Positions 50,070 through 63,403 of a stretch of 64,000 bases of DNA are shown piece after piece. Origin of the DNA: Litomosoides sigmodontis. Lineage: Eukaryota; Nematoda; Chromadorea; Rhabditida; Onchocercidae. A program made the position numbers and the translations under genes. The stretch covers positions 6,901,483 to 6,965,482 of the forward strand of contig OY718807.1 in the NCBI GenBank assembly GCA_963070105.1, read 5' to 3'. Under the pieces are notes generated by a model. The model saw only the letters and a program-made list of their open reading frames with translations. It was not told the origin of the DNA and searched no databases. The number at the start of each line of letters is the position of its first letter. The stretch's first letter is position 1.

Positions 50070-53000
50070 TCAAGTAGCATCAACAAGTGTTTTCCGCTTT
50101 GATTTACCATTTGTGAAGGACAATTCCACAACACCAAACTGTTGAACGAAACCGAAATAATCCCATGCCTCTTGAAATCGTTCGGACACCAAACGCTCAG
50201 TAGCATGAGGATCAACTTGATGCACACTCTGACATGCAAGTATTGTGTTCATTTCATTATGCAGTGCGGCAACAACACATGTTGGAAACTGCTTCCGGTA
50301 TGTGTGCACAACCTGTAAGATAGTATTCAAACAGACATTAAAACATAGCTCAGCCATGGGACATTTTAAGATGAATTTAAAAGCTGAAATCAATTAAACT
50401 AAGATTCATCTAAGTTATGGATTTTTTTTTTGAGAAACAGAATCAGTCAAGAACTGCAAAACGAATTCCATTTTACCACTGTCATCAATATTATATTAAT
50501 AACGGTTTTATATTTGAAAAATAAGACCTCATCGACAAGATCCAAAACATTTTCGCGTGGCAAAACGTTCAACACCACAATTCCTGAAATTATCATAGTG
50601 AGAAGGATCATAAATCTTGCAAAAATTTTTGTTCTCATGATACATATCTGAAATGCGATTCTATCTAGACGAAAGAGTAAAACGAAATGCCTGTTGCCTG
50701 CAGAATTTTCCTCAAATTTTTTATAAAACTTGGACGGATGAACGATTCAGTAGGGCATATTACATCACCAGCATCCTCACATACATCAATGAGCACAACA
50801 TCGAAGAGAGTTTCTGCAATTAATAATCAAAACTGATACAAATTGAGGGCTGTCATGTTAATATATAAATAATTTATAACGACATTTGCATTGAGTATTA
50901 AGACCCAAATTACTCAAATGACTTCAATATTAACGTAGTTCCCATGTCCAAGTTCAAGGAGTTTTACAAGTATTACTCTTGAGTGCTGCTTCTTCAATAA
51001 ATTTTACACCATCCATCATGATAATCTGGAGCTTTTCACGCTTTTTTTCCAATCCGAACCACCGCCATGCCAGATCAACAGCGACTTCGTCAAGTTCGAC
51101 AACTGTTATTGCCATCTATAATAAAAAACGAAATCGAAGATCCTCAAAAACGAATAATTTTTTCTTCATATCTTCTGCGCTCATCAACTTTTTCATCTCA
51201 TCCAAGTTTTTTTTAGCTGTCCTCAAGATCCCGTAGATCATCAATTCTGTTCCAATCTACTGATTATGTTTTTGCCACTATTCAATAAAAAAAAACTATT
51301 AAAGAGTCACAATAGGTCCATAAACTAATCACCTTTAGTGGTGTATGTCATGCACTTATAAAATGTCCGAAAAAGCGACCTTCGGAAAATGATTTGCCAA
51401 AAACATATTCATTCTGCCACCACCAAGACCGACTATCAAAATATTAGCTGCCGTGTTGGCGTAAGTAGAGAGCGCCAACGCAGCAACGCCAAATGGTACC
51501 GTTAGCATAACCGCAACATATTGCCTATTAATATGCGTATGATTCACTTTCCAAAATCGCGAATCGGATTCTTTAGACCGGAGACCTGAGTCAACAAAGC
51601 ATTGCAACGATGAAATTTATCACGAGCTGTAAACTAGCGAATTTAAGTTTTAAAGAATTCTCAAATCGTCGAACCTGTAGGTGGAATAAGACGAACGACA
51701 GTTTCATGCTTCATTGGAACATGTTGCGTTATCAAGAAGCGATTAACATCACCTCTGAAATACCTCATCCATTTACTTTTCAGTTTAAGCACGCTTTAGC
51801 ACTGAGAACAGTCCAACAACATGTGACTGTTTTTTTCTATCATTCTTCAAAGCCCTCAATTGAGATCGAACTCTTTCTTACTATTCAATAAAATTCACTT
51901 ACGTTCTTCAAGGTCCCTTATGAAAAACCCACCATTTCCACTTCGTGCCATAACTTTGATCATCCACAATTTTCATACATTTTCCTAAGTTTTTACAAAA
52001 AAGTCAAAGCAATTCCGGAAGTCTTATAGGAGCATCTAACTATAAGGACCCTCAGTTCTCCTGTTAGTTGGTAGATTGATGTACGACAAGAAACACAAAA
52101 GTATAAGAAAGAGAGCTTACGTAAACATATCAACAGCATCATAAACAATATAGCAATCCTTCCTCAAATCTAAACAAGGCCGTGATTCAATCAGATAACG
52201 AACCAGTTGGCCTTGAACTGCAGCAATGCCATAACTTTGATCCTCGACAAACACTGTCCAACCCAACGACAAGTAATAGAGAAGCTTAAATTTCATAGAT
52301 TGGAAATTCATTCAGTTCGGTAATCCCTTACTTACACCATAACTCTCTTATCCATCAGCTTTAATAGAAAAAATTAATTACTATATTGAGAAATGCCACA
52401 TTAAATACTGATAATAGAAAAAGAGATCCATTTTCTCATGTGTAGTTCTTTGTGAAACCTTAGCACACACTCCTATCCGCAGCTTACTTTTTGACACTCA
52501 TTGTTTGTTGAAATAAAATAATTCTAGTAATTTCAACAAATAGTTTAAAATTCAAAATTAGAAAATACAAAATTGGTACGGTGGTACACAACCAGTAACT
52601 ACGCTAACTCACAACAGTTCACAACTTTCCTCTGCCTGTAGTGACACTTTTAAACATTGGACATTCAGCTCAGTAAACCACAATATCAGTGAAGAATGAA
52701 ACAGAAGTACGGAGAAGTGAATTTCGATTCTGACGACAGCTAGCTCGTTATCTCTCTTCCAGGAGGAAACGCTGAATTAATCACAAGCCAAAGAGTGGCA
52801 AGGAAGCAGCTAACCATTTATTACTTTGAGATAGTTTCACGAATGAATTTCTTGGAATAAAATGATGACATACCACGGTGACAGAAGCGCCAAGTACAAT
52901 GATTAGCTTGAATATGGGAAGTATACCACGTGAGATACTTCTGTGCAAAGACAATTGCCGTAAAAAATTCGTTGCTGAATGGGATGCTTCAGCGGTATCC

Positions 53001-53077
53001 TTGCTTCTTTCATCCTTCAAACATTCCGTCGTTGTTGGAAGCATTCCGCGAAAGAGATTCAATCCTCCAAATTTCAC
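50070..53077 (-). CDS. Membrane-anchored METTL13/spermidine-synthase-like methyltransferase
   Basis: Predicted S-adenosylmethionine-dependent enzyme resembling the C-terminal domain of METTL13 and spermidine synthases. Minus-strand exons 53077-52874, 52284-52121, 51754-51675, 51585-51380, 51115-50977, 50813-50691, 50583-50528 and 50312-50070 give 404 aa in phase. The first exon carries a hydrophobic segment (ILPIFKLIIVLGASVTV, running on into LLYYLSLGW in exon 2) that looks like a signal anchor at about residues 53-76. The nucleotide-binding core is ILIVGLGGGRMNMFLANHFP, the acidic ribose contact is ITVVELDEVAVDLAWRWFG, and the later motifs are MDGVKFIE, LFDVVLIDVCED and ATGIVVLNVLPRENVLDLVD. 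The intron after ATG is bounded by GC rather than GT (ACAG|GCATTT). The acceptor before exon 2 (AATTTAAG) is weak, so the exon 1 link is less sure than the rest. Substrate unknown. Confidence 0.82.
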
Positions 53078-54913
53078 ATTTAATCATTTTCTCTCTTCCA
53101 TTATTGGTGACGTAAAAGATTTATAAAAGTGAACTTTTATGATAAGAGATTATGGAAGTGGCTTTTTTATTCACTCTACCAATCGTCTAAATTCAAAAGG
53201 CAAATTTGCATGTGAAATTGTAATAGAGGAATTTCAAAAATCCAAGCATATGAGGGTAGCTTAGCAACAGTTCCAACGAACACAGTTTGCAGAAATGTGT
53301 CCTCACTAGAGACAACAGAAAGTGGTTAGACGAGAGAGATTAAAAGCACCGAAATGTCATAGTGCAGAAGAGAGAGGGCGACAGGGATTTATCAGTAAAT
53401 TTAATTAGTGCGTCAATGTAATTTGAAAAATTACGAATAATTAAAGTGGTAAGAAGGATAAAATGAGTGAGTGTAGTGTAATTTGAAAGACATGTGCAAT
53501 GATGGCCACACATTTTTTTTCTTTTTTTCTTGATGAGAGAGGGAGAGGGGGAAGGCACGAAACGGGACACTGAATGCGTGGGTGGATAATTTCTAACAAG
53601 CTTTCTTCAATTTCTTTATTGCATTAGGTGAAAGGCAGTGTGAATTCAGTTGATTTTAATGTTCATATGTGAATTCGCAATTAGTTTGAATTAAACTCAT
53701 CATCACTTGAAAAGATTAGAAGAAATGCTTGAAATGTGAAAGCTAAGTGAATGGTGAATTCAATTATCCTATCGATTGTAACATTTGAAAAAGTAATTGA
53801 ATTGAAATGTTATAGCAATAATTTCACTGTTAATTGTTAATATGTAATGTTTTGTTGTTTTTTTTTTTAATTTTGAAACATTCCTGAATTTTTTGAAAAG
53901 TTCATTTTGTTTTTTCTTCTTTTTGCTCAAAGTTATTCCATTCATTTCGTTCTCCTCTTCGCTTGCAGCATGTGGAAGAGAGGAGGAAGGGAAGGTTCTC
54001 CTTGGTGCACTTCGAACAGAACAGCCGGCTTGAAATATTTAAAAGCACCGGGTGGGAGGGAGTGGAAGTGCACTTTTTAATGAAGTTTAAGTACATACGG
54101 AGAGGCGGAAAACACTGCACCAATTTGAATATTTAGATAAGCAAGCGTTTGTGGTTGGAAAAAAAGCGCCCTTCACAAGCTATCCCTCGTCGCTTCAAAC
54201 CAATTGTCGGAGTAGGAATGGTGGGAAATTATCATACTACCTACTACTACGTGCTCCTACTGCTACTTCCTACTACCTATTACTACTACTATACCGTATG
54301 CTGCTCCTACCTAATTACTACCGTATGCGTGAGATTAATTGCTTCCTCTGTCAACAGCAAATCAACAAATTCCAATTGAATTTTCTCTGAATTGAAGTTA
54401 AACAATGATCGGTGGACGCTTTTGCATTGAACCTATCAGTAGTGATAGGAAGAGATTGGATGAGTAATGATAAGTAATGAGTGATGATAGATTATATGAT
54501 TTGTGAGTTGTTGAGCTAATGAGTTAATAATTAATGGAGTAATGATGGATGATGAATTTGTGAAAAAGTTGTCATGCGAATTATTTGCCAGTTTGCTTAA
54601 AAATTGTTAAACAATTTGAGCTAATCTTGTTACGTGCAGGATAAGCGCTTCCATTCTTTTAACATAAATTACATTTCCTCTAATTTATTTAGCAACAATT
54701 TGAGGGAATTTTGAGGAAACTAAATTTCCACTGAATATCACTACGACTTGTTCATTTGAAAAATTTCAACTCACTCCAAAATTTAATCTTACTATAACAA
54801 CAAATTGCATGCGCCATTTTTCGAAAAAAATTTTTTTTTTTTCCATCAATCGATTTAGAATTTAATGTTTGATAGATATATAATGAAATAGGCAACGGAA
54901 ATTATTGTAATGT

Positions 54914-54957
54914 TGTTGTTGTTGGTGGTGGTGGTGGTGGTGGTGGTGGTGGTGGTG
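54914..54957. repeat. GTT/GGT trinucleotide repeat
   Basis: GTTGTTGTT followed by a long GGT run; its minus-strand frame is poly-Thr. Confidence 0.9.
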
Positions 54958-55175
54958 CGGTACAAGCACGCAGGACAGGTAGGACTGGCTTTCATCAATT
55001 TCTGCAACCAACGATGGGTAATTTTCGGGATACCTCTCCTCCTACCCCTTCCACTGTTAGGATGAATGCAGCACCATTTACCATCTCTTACTTTTCTACA
55101 TAAATTTAACATTCCTCTTTTTTATTCGATTAATTCATATTCTTTTTTTGAAGCGTTGTTGTAGTTAATGAAGTG

Positions 55176-55176
<1 letters not shown>

Positions 55177-55246
<70 letters not shown>
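55177..55246. repeat. TG dinucleotide microsatellite, about 35 units
   Basis: Uninterrupted TG units, the longest pure microsatellite in the window, followed by GCGTCCGCGTGCGTCC. Confidence 0.95.
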
Positions 55247-55249
<3 letters not shown>

Positions 55250-55276
55250 CCGCGTGCGTCCGTGTTCAGTGTGAAA

Positions 55277-55438
55277 ATGGGTACAGGAAGAGAAGAGGAA
55301 GGAATTGTTGTTGGATGGATTGAAATTGCTGCACTTAACTTTAATGCTTTGAACGACAGACAGCCTACAGAGAACGCTTCATTACAATCAGCTTTCCTGT
55401 ATCAGCCATTGGATAATGTTCGATCCTCCAAATTATGA
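55277..55438 (+). CDS. Candidate small ORF or terminal exon, unrecognised
   Basis: Starting at the ATG after acceptor-like GTGTTCAG, the frame reads MGTGREEEGIVVGWIEIAAL and runs 53 codons to TGA, ending DNVRSSKL. Composition looks more protein-like than the surrounding frames, but no motif, upstream partner or conserved family is evident. The frame extends left only into the TG repeat. Confidence 0.2.
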   Translation: MGTGREEEGIVVGWIEIAALNFNALNDRQPTENASLQSAFLYQPLDNVRSSKL

Positions 55439-56081
55439 ATACAACCAACCATGCATTTCACATATGCAATTAATTAAAATTTCATTTTCATTAAAAAACA
55501 GTACTGTCTGCGCATGATTTTTTATTTACTATTTGTAAGTAAATAGCATACATATGTGAGGGGTTTTCCGCAGCATTTGTGGCAAGTAGTAAGTAGTGCT
55601 AACATTTATACGATTACAAAAATCAGTTCTAAATTTTTAACTTTTTTTTTTAAATTGTTAGTAGTCAGTCATCCAATTTAAATTTAGAGCGTAAATTTTA
55701 CCAGAAATGAATTATTTGAAGAAATAGGCGGAGGGAAGGGGTATGGAAAGGGGTGAGAGAGGGAAAAATATAGATGAATTTTTTTCACATCAAAATTGTA
55801 ATATGATGATTGCATTGATGAAGCACTCGTTAGTTGGTTTTTCGCCATCGATAGCTAATTAATTTGTTTTTGCATTTCTCAACTTCTTCAGCTCATCAAT
55901 TTCTTTTCAAGTACAAAATTTATTTCATGCATTTTTTTCCTCTCCTAAGAATTAATTTAATTTTCCTTTGTTATTTTGAAATCTTTTAGGGCACATTGAA
56001 GTGGCTCTGTAAAATAGCAGCAAATCACATATTTACATTCATTTGCACTCTCTTCAAACATGATGAGCTTAATTTCTTAGC

Positions 56082-56113
<32 letters not shown>

Positions 56114-56131
56114 ATTATTATTATTATTATT
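56082..56131. repeat. AT dinucleotide then ATT trinucleotide repeat
   Basis: About 14 AT units flow directly into about eight ATT units. Confidence 0.9.
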
Positions 56132-57877
56132 AAAATTGTTTTAATCGATTGAATTAGGTAAGCATTACAGAAAAAAGGCACATTATTATGATTGAATTTG
56201 AATTTGTTTAAACTAAACTTGAAGCAAACCAACTATATCTTCTCCTTTTTCATCTCTTATCATATAGCATTGTTTTTTTTTCAAACTTTTCTTTCAAGTT
56301 TGATATTCGATTTAAACCGCAGCAACAACAACAACAACAGTGGCAACGACAGCAGCTTTCTTCTTCAGAAGTGCAATGTCGAAATTTCGCTCGGCGATAA
56401 AGGTATGGAAGGAATCATTTGGATTAACACATACTGGACAGTTGGTGGTCAGTGGTCAAATGAGAAAACGGAGAGCGTAAAAAAAGAAGAAAAGAAGTGG
56501 ACAAAAGATGAAGCAACTTTTACGTGGTTTGCATGAATTTGCAACAAATGTTGAATGATGAAGGCTACATGTCGTAAGTATGTTGCGTTGTGGAAAAAAG
56601 GCACTCTTCTAGGCAAACTATCAAACAGGTCATTTTTTCATTTTATTCATTCTCATTGATTCTATTCAATTAAAATTAATCAATGAAATTTCTCACTAAT
56701 GTTAATATGCTACTACTATCATCAGCTTTGTCATTCCTTTCAACAACAACAAAAGCAGCAGCGAAAAAAAAAACTTATTAAATTTTATCATTCCATCGGT
56801 GTGAAATACATTAAGGGAGAGCGAGGGAGAAAGAACGAAGGAGAGGGAGAGAAAGAGAGAGGAAGAAGGAAAGGAAAGTATACGCATATTTATTTTTGGT
56901 AATTGTAAGAATTGAAGTGGAAATTGCCATTTTTCCAAATGCACTGCAATCTAAAAATTATTTATGAACATGTACGTGTCCAATTCTTTCCAATGCGCTT
57001 GAAACTCGGTAAAAACTCTCTCTTCCGCATTACATTTTCAAAGCATTTCTCTCTCTTTCTCTCCCTCTCTCTCCTCTCTTCCCTCCTTCTGTTATTTTTA
57101 GTGAGGAAAAAAGCGAATTTTGCTTTTTTCCCCTTTTTGCATAAAATTACAGTACGCAAAAATAGCGTTTGCATTACTTTCTAGAATAATTGATTCAGTT
57201 GAGAGAAGACAAAAAAATTTTTTTTTGAAATTTATTCTAAAATTTCATGATGTGTGCTGTATTATTTTACTGAAAAAGAGAAGAGGTGCATATGACTTCA
57301 AACAATATGCCAAAGAAAAGAAAAGAGAGCGATAAAAAAAAATGTAAAATTTATTATTTGTACATTCTCCTCCCATTTTCTTTCCTCTTCTCTCGCCCTC
57401 TTCTAACCTGCAAAACAGGTAAGTTTATTTTTATAATTTAATTTAATTTAATTAGTAGAAATTAGAAAAGAATGGTGATAAATATGATGAAAATAAGACG
57501 AGAAAAACAATTACATCTTAATGAATTAGCATTGGAAATCTCAATATGATTTATGCGATCAATATTACTAATCATTATATTTATCGATTAATTGATCAGT
57601 CAATCAATCGTCACATACTGTAGGATATTGCAAGAGATGAAAATTATGCGATATGTGTTACTTTCAAATAATTTCACTCAGTGCTTATTTCTTCAAATAA
57701 TGAAATGCTTCCCTCTCACGTAGCCCTTCCACTGCTTTCACCTCTATTTCGGTATTTCTAATTAGAATTGTACGCAACCTATAAGTGAGTGCTAAGTGGA
57801 ATGCACCACGAGGGATTTGTATTTCCGCCCTTATCATTTCTCCTCATAGACACACCCGTACAATGCCACCATGCATT

Positions 57878-57962
57878 ATTATCATTATTATTACCATTAC
57901 CATTACCATTATCATTGTCATAATCGTTATCATTATCGTTATCGTTATCGTAGTCATTATTA
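57878..57962. repeat. CATTAC/CATTATCG hexanucleotide-like repeat
   Basis: Imperfect units of CATTAC and TTATCG in tandem. Frames on both strands across it are low-complexity (HYHY or DNDN). Confidence 0.85.
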
Positions 57963-58505
57963 CTGTTTTTATCATTATATATTTTTGAAATCGCTTCAAT
58001 TAAACCTATTTGGACAATCATTTGAGAATATCGCAGTAGGATACTTCCTACTTTCATCTTTTCACTTCCTTCCTTGTTATCTCATCTTTTCATCCAACGA
58101 ATTGAAGTAGTAAATATATCACAGAAATGGATGAGATATTCAATTCAATTTCTAAGTTCATCTTTTTCCTGCAAAATCAACGGGTGAATTATGATAAAGA
58201 TAATTCCTGAACTACTTCAGTAAAAGTTTGTGCTAACTGTCAGGTATGAAGGATACGAAGAAAGGATTTTGTACTAATGAAGAAAGCAGACAGTTCAGGT
58301 GAATTACCATTTCGATCTCCTCTGATAGATAATTTTCCAATAGTTCACGAGAATTTTTTGAAATACAAAGGTTAATTTCGTTGTGGAAATTAGTTTTATC
58401 CGTTAATCATATGGCCTGGATATTTTGTATTTTGTGGAAAAGCGCTTGTATTGCCGCCTAGTGGGGGAGTGCTGAGAAAAAAATGTATCGATAAAATGAA
58501 ATTTC

Positions 58506-58562
58506 TCTCCCTCTCTCTCTCTCTCTCTCACATGCACACACACACACATACACACACATACA
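58506..58562. repeat. CT tract followed by CA tract
   Basis: CTCTCT units, then ACACACAC units, then a GAGA segment at 58570-58592 that is partly complementary to the CT tract. Confidence 0.85.
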
Positions 58563-58867
58563 TATCAAAAGAGAGGCAGAGAGGGAGAGAAAGCTTTTCG
58601 AACATTATAATATCAATGTTTTATGCATTTTAATTTTTATTTTTATTTTTTGTTGAAATTTGAATCATATATTTAATAATAAAGGAAGGTTGAAAAAAGT
58701 TTTAAAAAGAAAGCCAAACCTTTAATGTTAATGTAAAATTTCTAAAGCTATCCTTCAGACCAGTTATTTATAAAACAATGATCAAAATTAATTAATTTTT
58801 TGATTAAAATTTCATCAAATTAATTCAATAACAGATATTTAAGAATACTAGTGACGATGATTAATTT

Positions 58868-58906
58868 TGCTAATTGATTGACTGATTGATTGATTGATTG
58901 ATTGAG
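58868..58906. repeat. TTGA tetranucleotide repeat
   Basis: Tandem TGAT units; a similar TCAA/ATCA repeat occurs at about 39525-39557. Confidence 0.8.
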
Positions 58907-59463
58907 TCCTCTGAATTTGTTGTTATTTAATTTGAATTTTCAAACAGAGAAAGAATTTGTGGTCTAACTCTCTTCTCTCTTATATTATTTCAGTGATTAA
59001 CACGAAGCATTAAAACTTCCACAACTGTTTCTCTCAATTAAAACATTTCATAGGCAAAATGATGGAAAAAAAAGAAATTTGCTTATATCGGCTGAGTTAA
59101 ATGTGATCTGTGAACCCTTAACAACAGCCGTTACAGCCGTCGGCCAGCCGACTTACTTACTTTCACTTCTCAGCGATGGAATAAATTTTTTTATTTTTAC
59201 TCTTTTATTGCTGATCACAAAGTAAACAAAATAATTGATATATTTCGGTTTTAATTGACTTGCTAATCGATCTTTCGCAGTTTACACAGCCATTCGCAAC
59301 TGATATGTGTGTGCGCATATCACTATTATCACTTCGTCGATTCGTCTTTTTTTTCTTTTTTTGCAAACCAAGTAAATTCACTAAAGATTGATGGAAATGT
59401 TTATCGCAGCATAAGTTGTTCCTTAGTTATTTAACTATAAAATTTAATTTCACTATTTCATAA

Positions 59464-59602
59464 CAATAATAATAATAATACAATTGCTAATTGTAATCAT
59501 AACTACTAATATTATTTATTGCTTATTTATCATTATTATTATTATTATCGTTATTATTATTGTTATCATTATCATTATCATTATGTTGTTGTTGTTGTTG
59601 TT
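59464..59602. repeat. Cluster of AAT, ATT and GTT trinucleotide repeats
   Basis: AATAAT units at the left, ATT units in the middle and GTT units at about 59585-59602. Confidence 0.8.
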
Positions 59603-60942
59603 GGTATTTGTTGAATTGTGAAATTCCTGCACAAATTATCATAGGTTAAAGATGAAATTGTGAATATATATGTGTGTGCGCTAGTTAGCAAATAGCAACT
59701 CAATCAATCACTTTTCAAACAAATCATCAAGATGATTTGATCAAAAATTATCTTTATGAGCATGTTTTTGTGTAATTGAAAACTTTTTGAAGCGAACAAA
59801 GACATCAGTTGGCATTTGAATTTCATCATCAAAAATTTGCTTTAAGCTAATTAATGATTAATTTTTGTATCGTTACCTCATCATTTCTGCATTTGTTTTT
59901 TGCTTTCTCACTCTCCTACATTACTAAAATGATGATAACTGGTCGGAGTAGAGTTCAAAATTGAATTTTGTCACACTCACATTGCTAGTGTACTTCATTA
60001 TCAATCAATAATAATATAACGATTATTTCCTTCATATTCATTAAGCGACGAAAAAAATCCTCACACTTTCGCTCATTCTCTCCCTCTCTCCCTCTCTCTC
60101 TCTCTGTCTCTCCTGCTTCTCCTCCTCCTCCATCACTCCCTCCCTCTCTTCCTCAATTATATATTAATATTTGTAATATCGAAATTTTAGAAATAAATAT
60201 GAGCAACAATTAACTACTACCCATCATTGTTCCATAAATTTTGCTCATTTTGAAATTTAAAAACAGAAAAAAAAGGGATGAATTCCTCATCCATTATATT
60301 TTGTAGAATAAAAAAATATATATATATATATATATGTATGTATTCCATTTTTTCCCCTTTTTTTTCTCTTGCCATTTATGCACAAATCTGTAATCGAAAC
60401 TTTTTTGTTGGTTTTAAAAAAAAAGTGAGAGAAAAATTCGTAAATTAGCGATCATCCCATCTGCACAAATGTCTTTTTTTCATTCCGTTCATTTTCAATA
60501 ACATCGATGGAAAATTAAAATATGTTTATTCATTTCGCAGCAATGATTGCAAACTTTAACAAAGGTAATATATCTTCATTCATCTTCTCCCATGCAAAAT
60601 CACTAGCGGAATTTTTTTCCGCAACCTTTGATCCTAGGCGGATTAAAATCAATTTCAGTTCACGTAAATAATGACCTAAATTTGTGACGATCTTTTGAAA
60701 AAAAGTAATCATTTATGACAAAAAAAGAGGAGGGCATCACTCCACTCACAGATCACTTTTGAAAATGAATGTAAGCCAGCTATGACCTTGGACCCAAAAA
60801 TGCCCGGTAATCAGGACAGGGATATTTCGTCCATAAAAAAAAATTAATTGTTAATACATCGCATAATGTAAAATTTTAAATTAAACTTTAGCTGAAAAAG
60901 TGATGGCGAACAAAGTTGATGCAAAATGATGAAAGGAAAGGG

Positions 60943-60947
60943 GGAGG

Positions 60948-60972
<25 letters not shown>
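60943..60972. repeat. GA microsatellite
   Basis: GA run followed by GCGAGCGAG. Confidence 0.9.
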
Positions 60973-60980
<8 letters not shown>

Positions 60981-61771
60981 GGAAGGGATTTTATTTATAA
61001 AATATAACCCTATCTGATGGAATTTCATTAATTTTCTACTGTCAGCATAATTCAACAATTTGTTTTCTTTCGTGCCAAAACTAATATCCATTCTAACAAA
61101 TTTTGTTTTTCTGTTTTAAATATGCTGTTTTTCTTTTTAATTTTACTTGGCGCAAATGCTTTTTAAATTAATTAATTCATATAGTTTTAATTAGTTCATA
61201 TTTTAATTAATTCATATTTTTTTAAGTTAATTCATATTTTGATTAATTCATTTTTTTAGTTAATTCATATTTCCAATAATACTGAAAGGATTGGGAAATA
61301 TTAAAAGAAGAGGAAATGAAATGATAGGTGCATGAATGGCGAAAGTTGTCATCCCCGTTGTGTCATGAAATTTCAGCATATTAGCTGAGCGGATATTGCT
61401 TGTCACATGGCGAATGTGAAAAGGAAGAAGAGAGAGAGGAATGGAAAGTGCTGGAACATTCATCCTAATAACTTTCAGTTGAAGCTAAAATGAATGCAAA
61501 TTAACTGATCGCTTTAATTGCTTCGGTTCATCGAAGGATTTAGTTATTTGGTGAAAATTTTTGCATTCTTTTTACCTGTTGTTTGACCTAATTTTTGAGC
61601 TTCTAAACTTCCGGACACCCTTCGGCCTTTCCTCTCTTTCGCTAGTCCTTTGGCGCAAAAGGCCTCATCCATCCCTATCACATAGCCGTGTGTTGCATGT
61701 ATGCAAGTGTCTTAGCAAACAACAGCAAAGAATATTAAGCACTGTTTTCGATTTGAAAAATTATGAAGTTT

Positions 61772-61804
61772 TGGATGGATTGATGGATGGATGGATGGAT
61801 GAAT
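61772..61804. repeat. GGAT tetranucleotide repeat
   Basis: Tandem TGGA units, ending TGAATGAATAG. Confidence 0.85.
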
Positions 61805-62908
61805 GAATAGAGATGATGACCGGGAAGAATGAACTGAACAAGTAGAGGAAAGCTTCTAGTGGATCCATCCATCCGTCAATCTATCTAAATTCATTCAACA
61901 GTACCTGGCCAAACACGGTCCCAAACAACCTGCTTGCCTCTCTTTTGAACTCTCTTAATTACTTCGCTAAAAAAAGAAATGAAAACAACCAGAGAAGCAT
62001 GTAGTGAAATTTTTGTTAGCAACATCACTTCTTCAGGTGCGACATTCCGGCCTCGCACTCATTACCTTCCTCTCCTCCTCCTCCTCCTTAATCATTTAAT
62101 TTCATCCAATCATTAAACCTTCCATTCTACGCATGCTATTACAGTCATTCATTATCTCCTAAATATTATTAAACAGCAATGAAGGGATTGTGTAACAATT
62201 AAATTTTGTAATTGTCAATGCGTTGATTTATATTTTAAACAATCAATCAATGAGCGGCTGGCCGGAATGTATTGTATGCATAATCGCTTCCGTCGATAAT
62301 ATCAGCAGGCACAATTATGCGTCATCATTTTAATGTAAATCACTTTTTAATGAATTTCCATGGTAGTTAATCCGGATAAATCAGCTATGCTAATAAATTG
62401 CTACAGTGAACATTAATCTTCTCGAATAATAATAATAATAATAACACGCATAAAGCATCCTCTCACTTATTCACTTGCATAGAAGTTGAGTTTTTACAAT
62501 TAAATATTACTCATAAAAATTTCATAGAAAAAATTTGAAAATGGAAATGAATTAGCTTATTTTATCTTATCAGATAGCAATCATAAATTACGGATTTCAC
62601 CGCAAATGGACACTTCATTAATTAGCCTTCACATATAACGCAAATGTACAATTCTGATTTTTTTTCCTTTTTTTTTAAAATTCTCCTAGGAGAGTTCCTT
62701 TGCGCAATGAATGCATCAACCTTTGAAAAATCATCATCGCTCAAAAACTTTACCGCATTTCTCAAGGAATTATATTAATCAGTTACTTTCTTTTTCTTCT
62801 TGTTATAACAATTCATAATGATACACTTTCTTTTTTCTAAACTGATTGCATCAATCAATCAATTTATTTATTTTTATTCTTTTAAATGAAATAATGCACT
62901 GTGTCATC

Positions 62909-62966
62909 ACCACCACCACCACCATCACGATCATCGTCATCGTCATCGTCATCACCACCATCGTCA
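62909..62966. repeat. CACCAC and GTCATC trinucleotide/hexanucleotide repeat
   Basis: ACC units then TCATCG units, purely low complexity; poly-Asp/Gly frame on the minus strand. Confidence 0.85.
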
Positions 62967-63378
62967 TTTATTGATTTCGCAGGTAGTAAACTTTCATAAA
63001 TGAATATTTGGTAATTTTTTCCCATTGGACTCACCACCTTTACCGATTGTAATCGTTTTATTTTCTCATTCTTTTCTTCGCGCACAGGCTTTTTTCTCTC
63101 TCTATCCAATGCCATTGAAAAATCTGGTTTTGCAAATTTTTCTAATCAAACTATGCGAAAATTACCGCAGTAGGGAAGTAGCAGTAGCACTTGGAGCAAG
63201 CAAGCAAGCAAGCAGTAACCTGTCCATCCTTGTAATATTAGAACTGGAATTTCCCGGCCATCGTGTAAATTTCTCATGCCATTTTTGATTGCGCTACATT
63301 TGTTTTATTTTTAATTTTTGATGAGAATGCATTTTTAACATTTCATATTACAAAGATAATAAAGCTTCCTCCTGTCTC

Positions 63379-63403
63379 ACCCCCCCCCCCTCTCTCTCTC
63401 TCC
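63379..63403. repeat. Poly-C then CT tract
   Basis: About 10 or more C followed by CT units. Confidence 0.85.

Noticed and set aside
55178..55276. Long Cys-Val frame
   Set aside because: It is simply the translation of the TG microsatellite.
57779..58110. Frames rich in Asp/Asn or Ile/Thr or Tyr/His
   Set aside because: All arise from the CATTAC/TTATCG repeat; no independent coding evidence.
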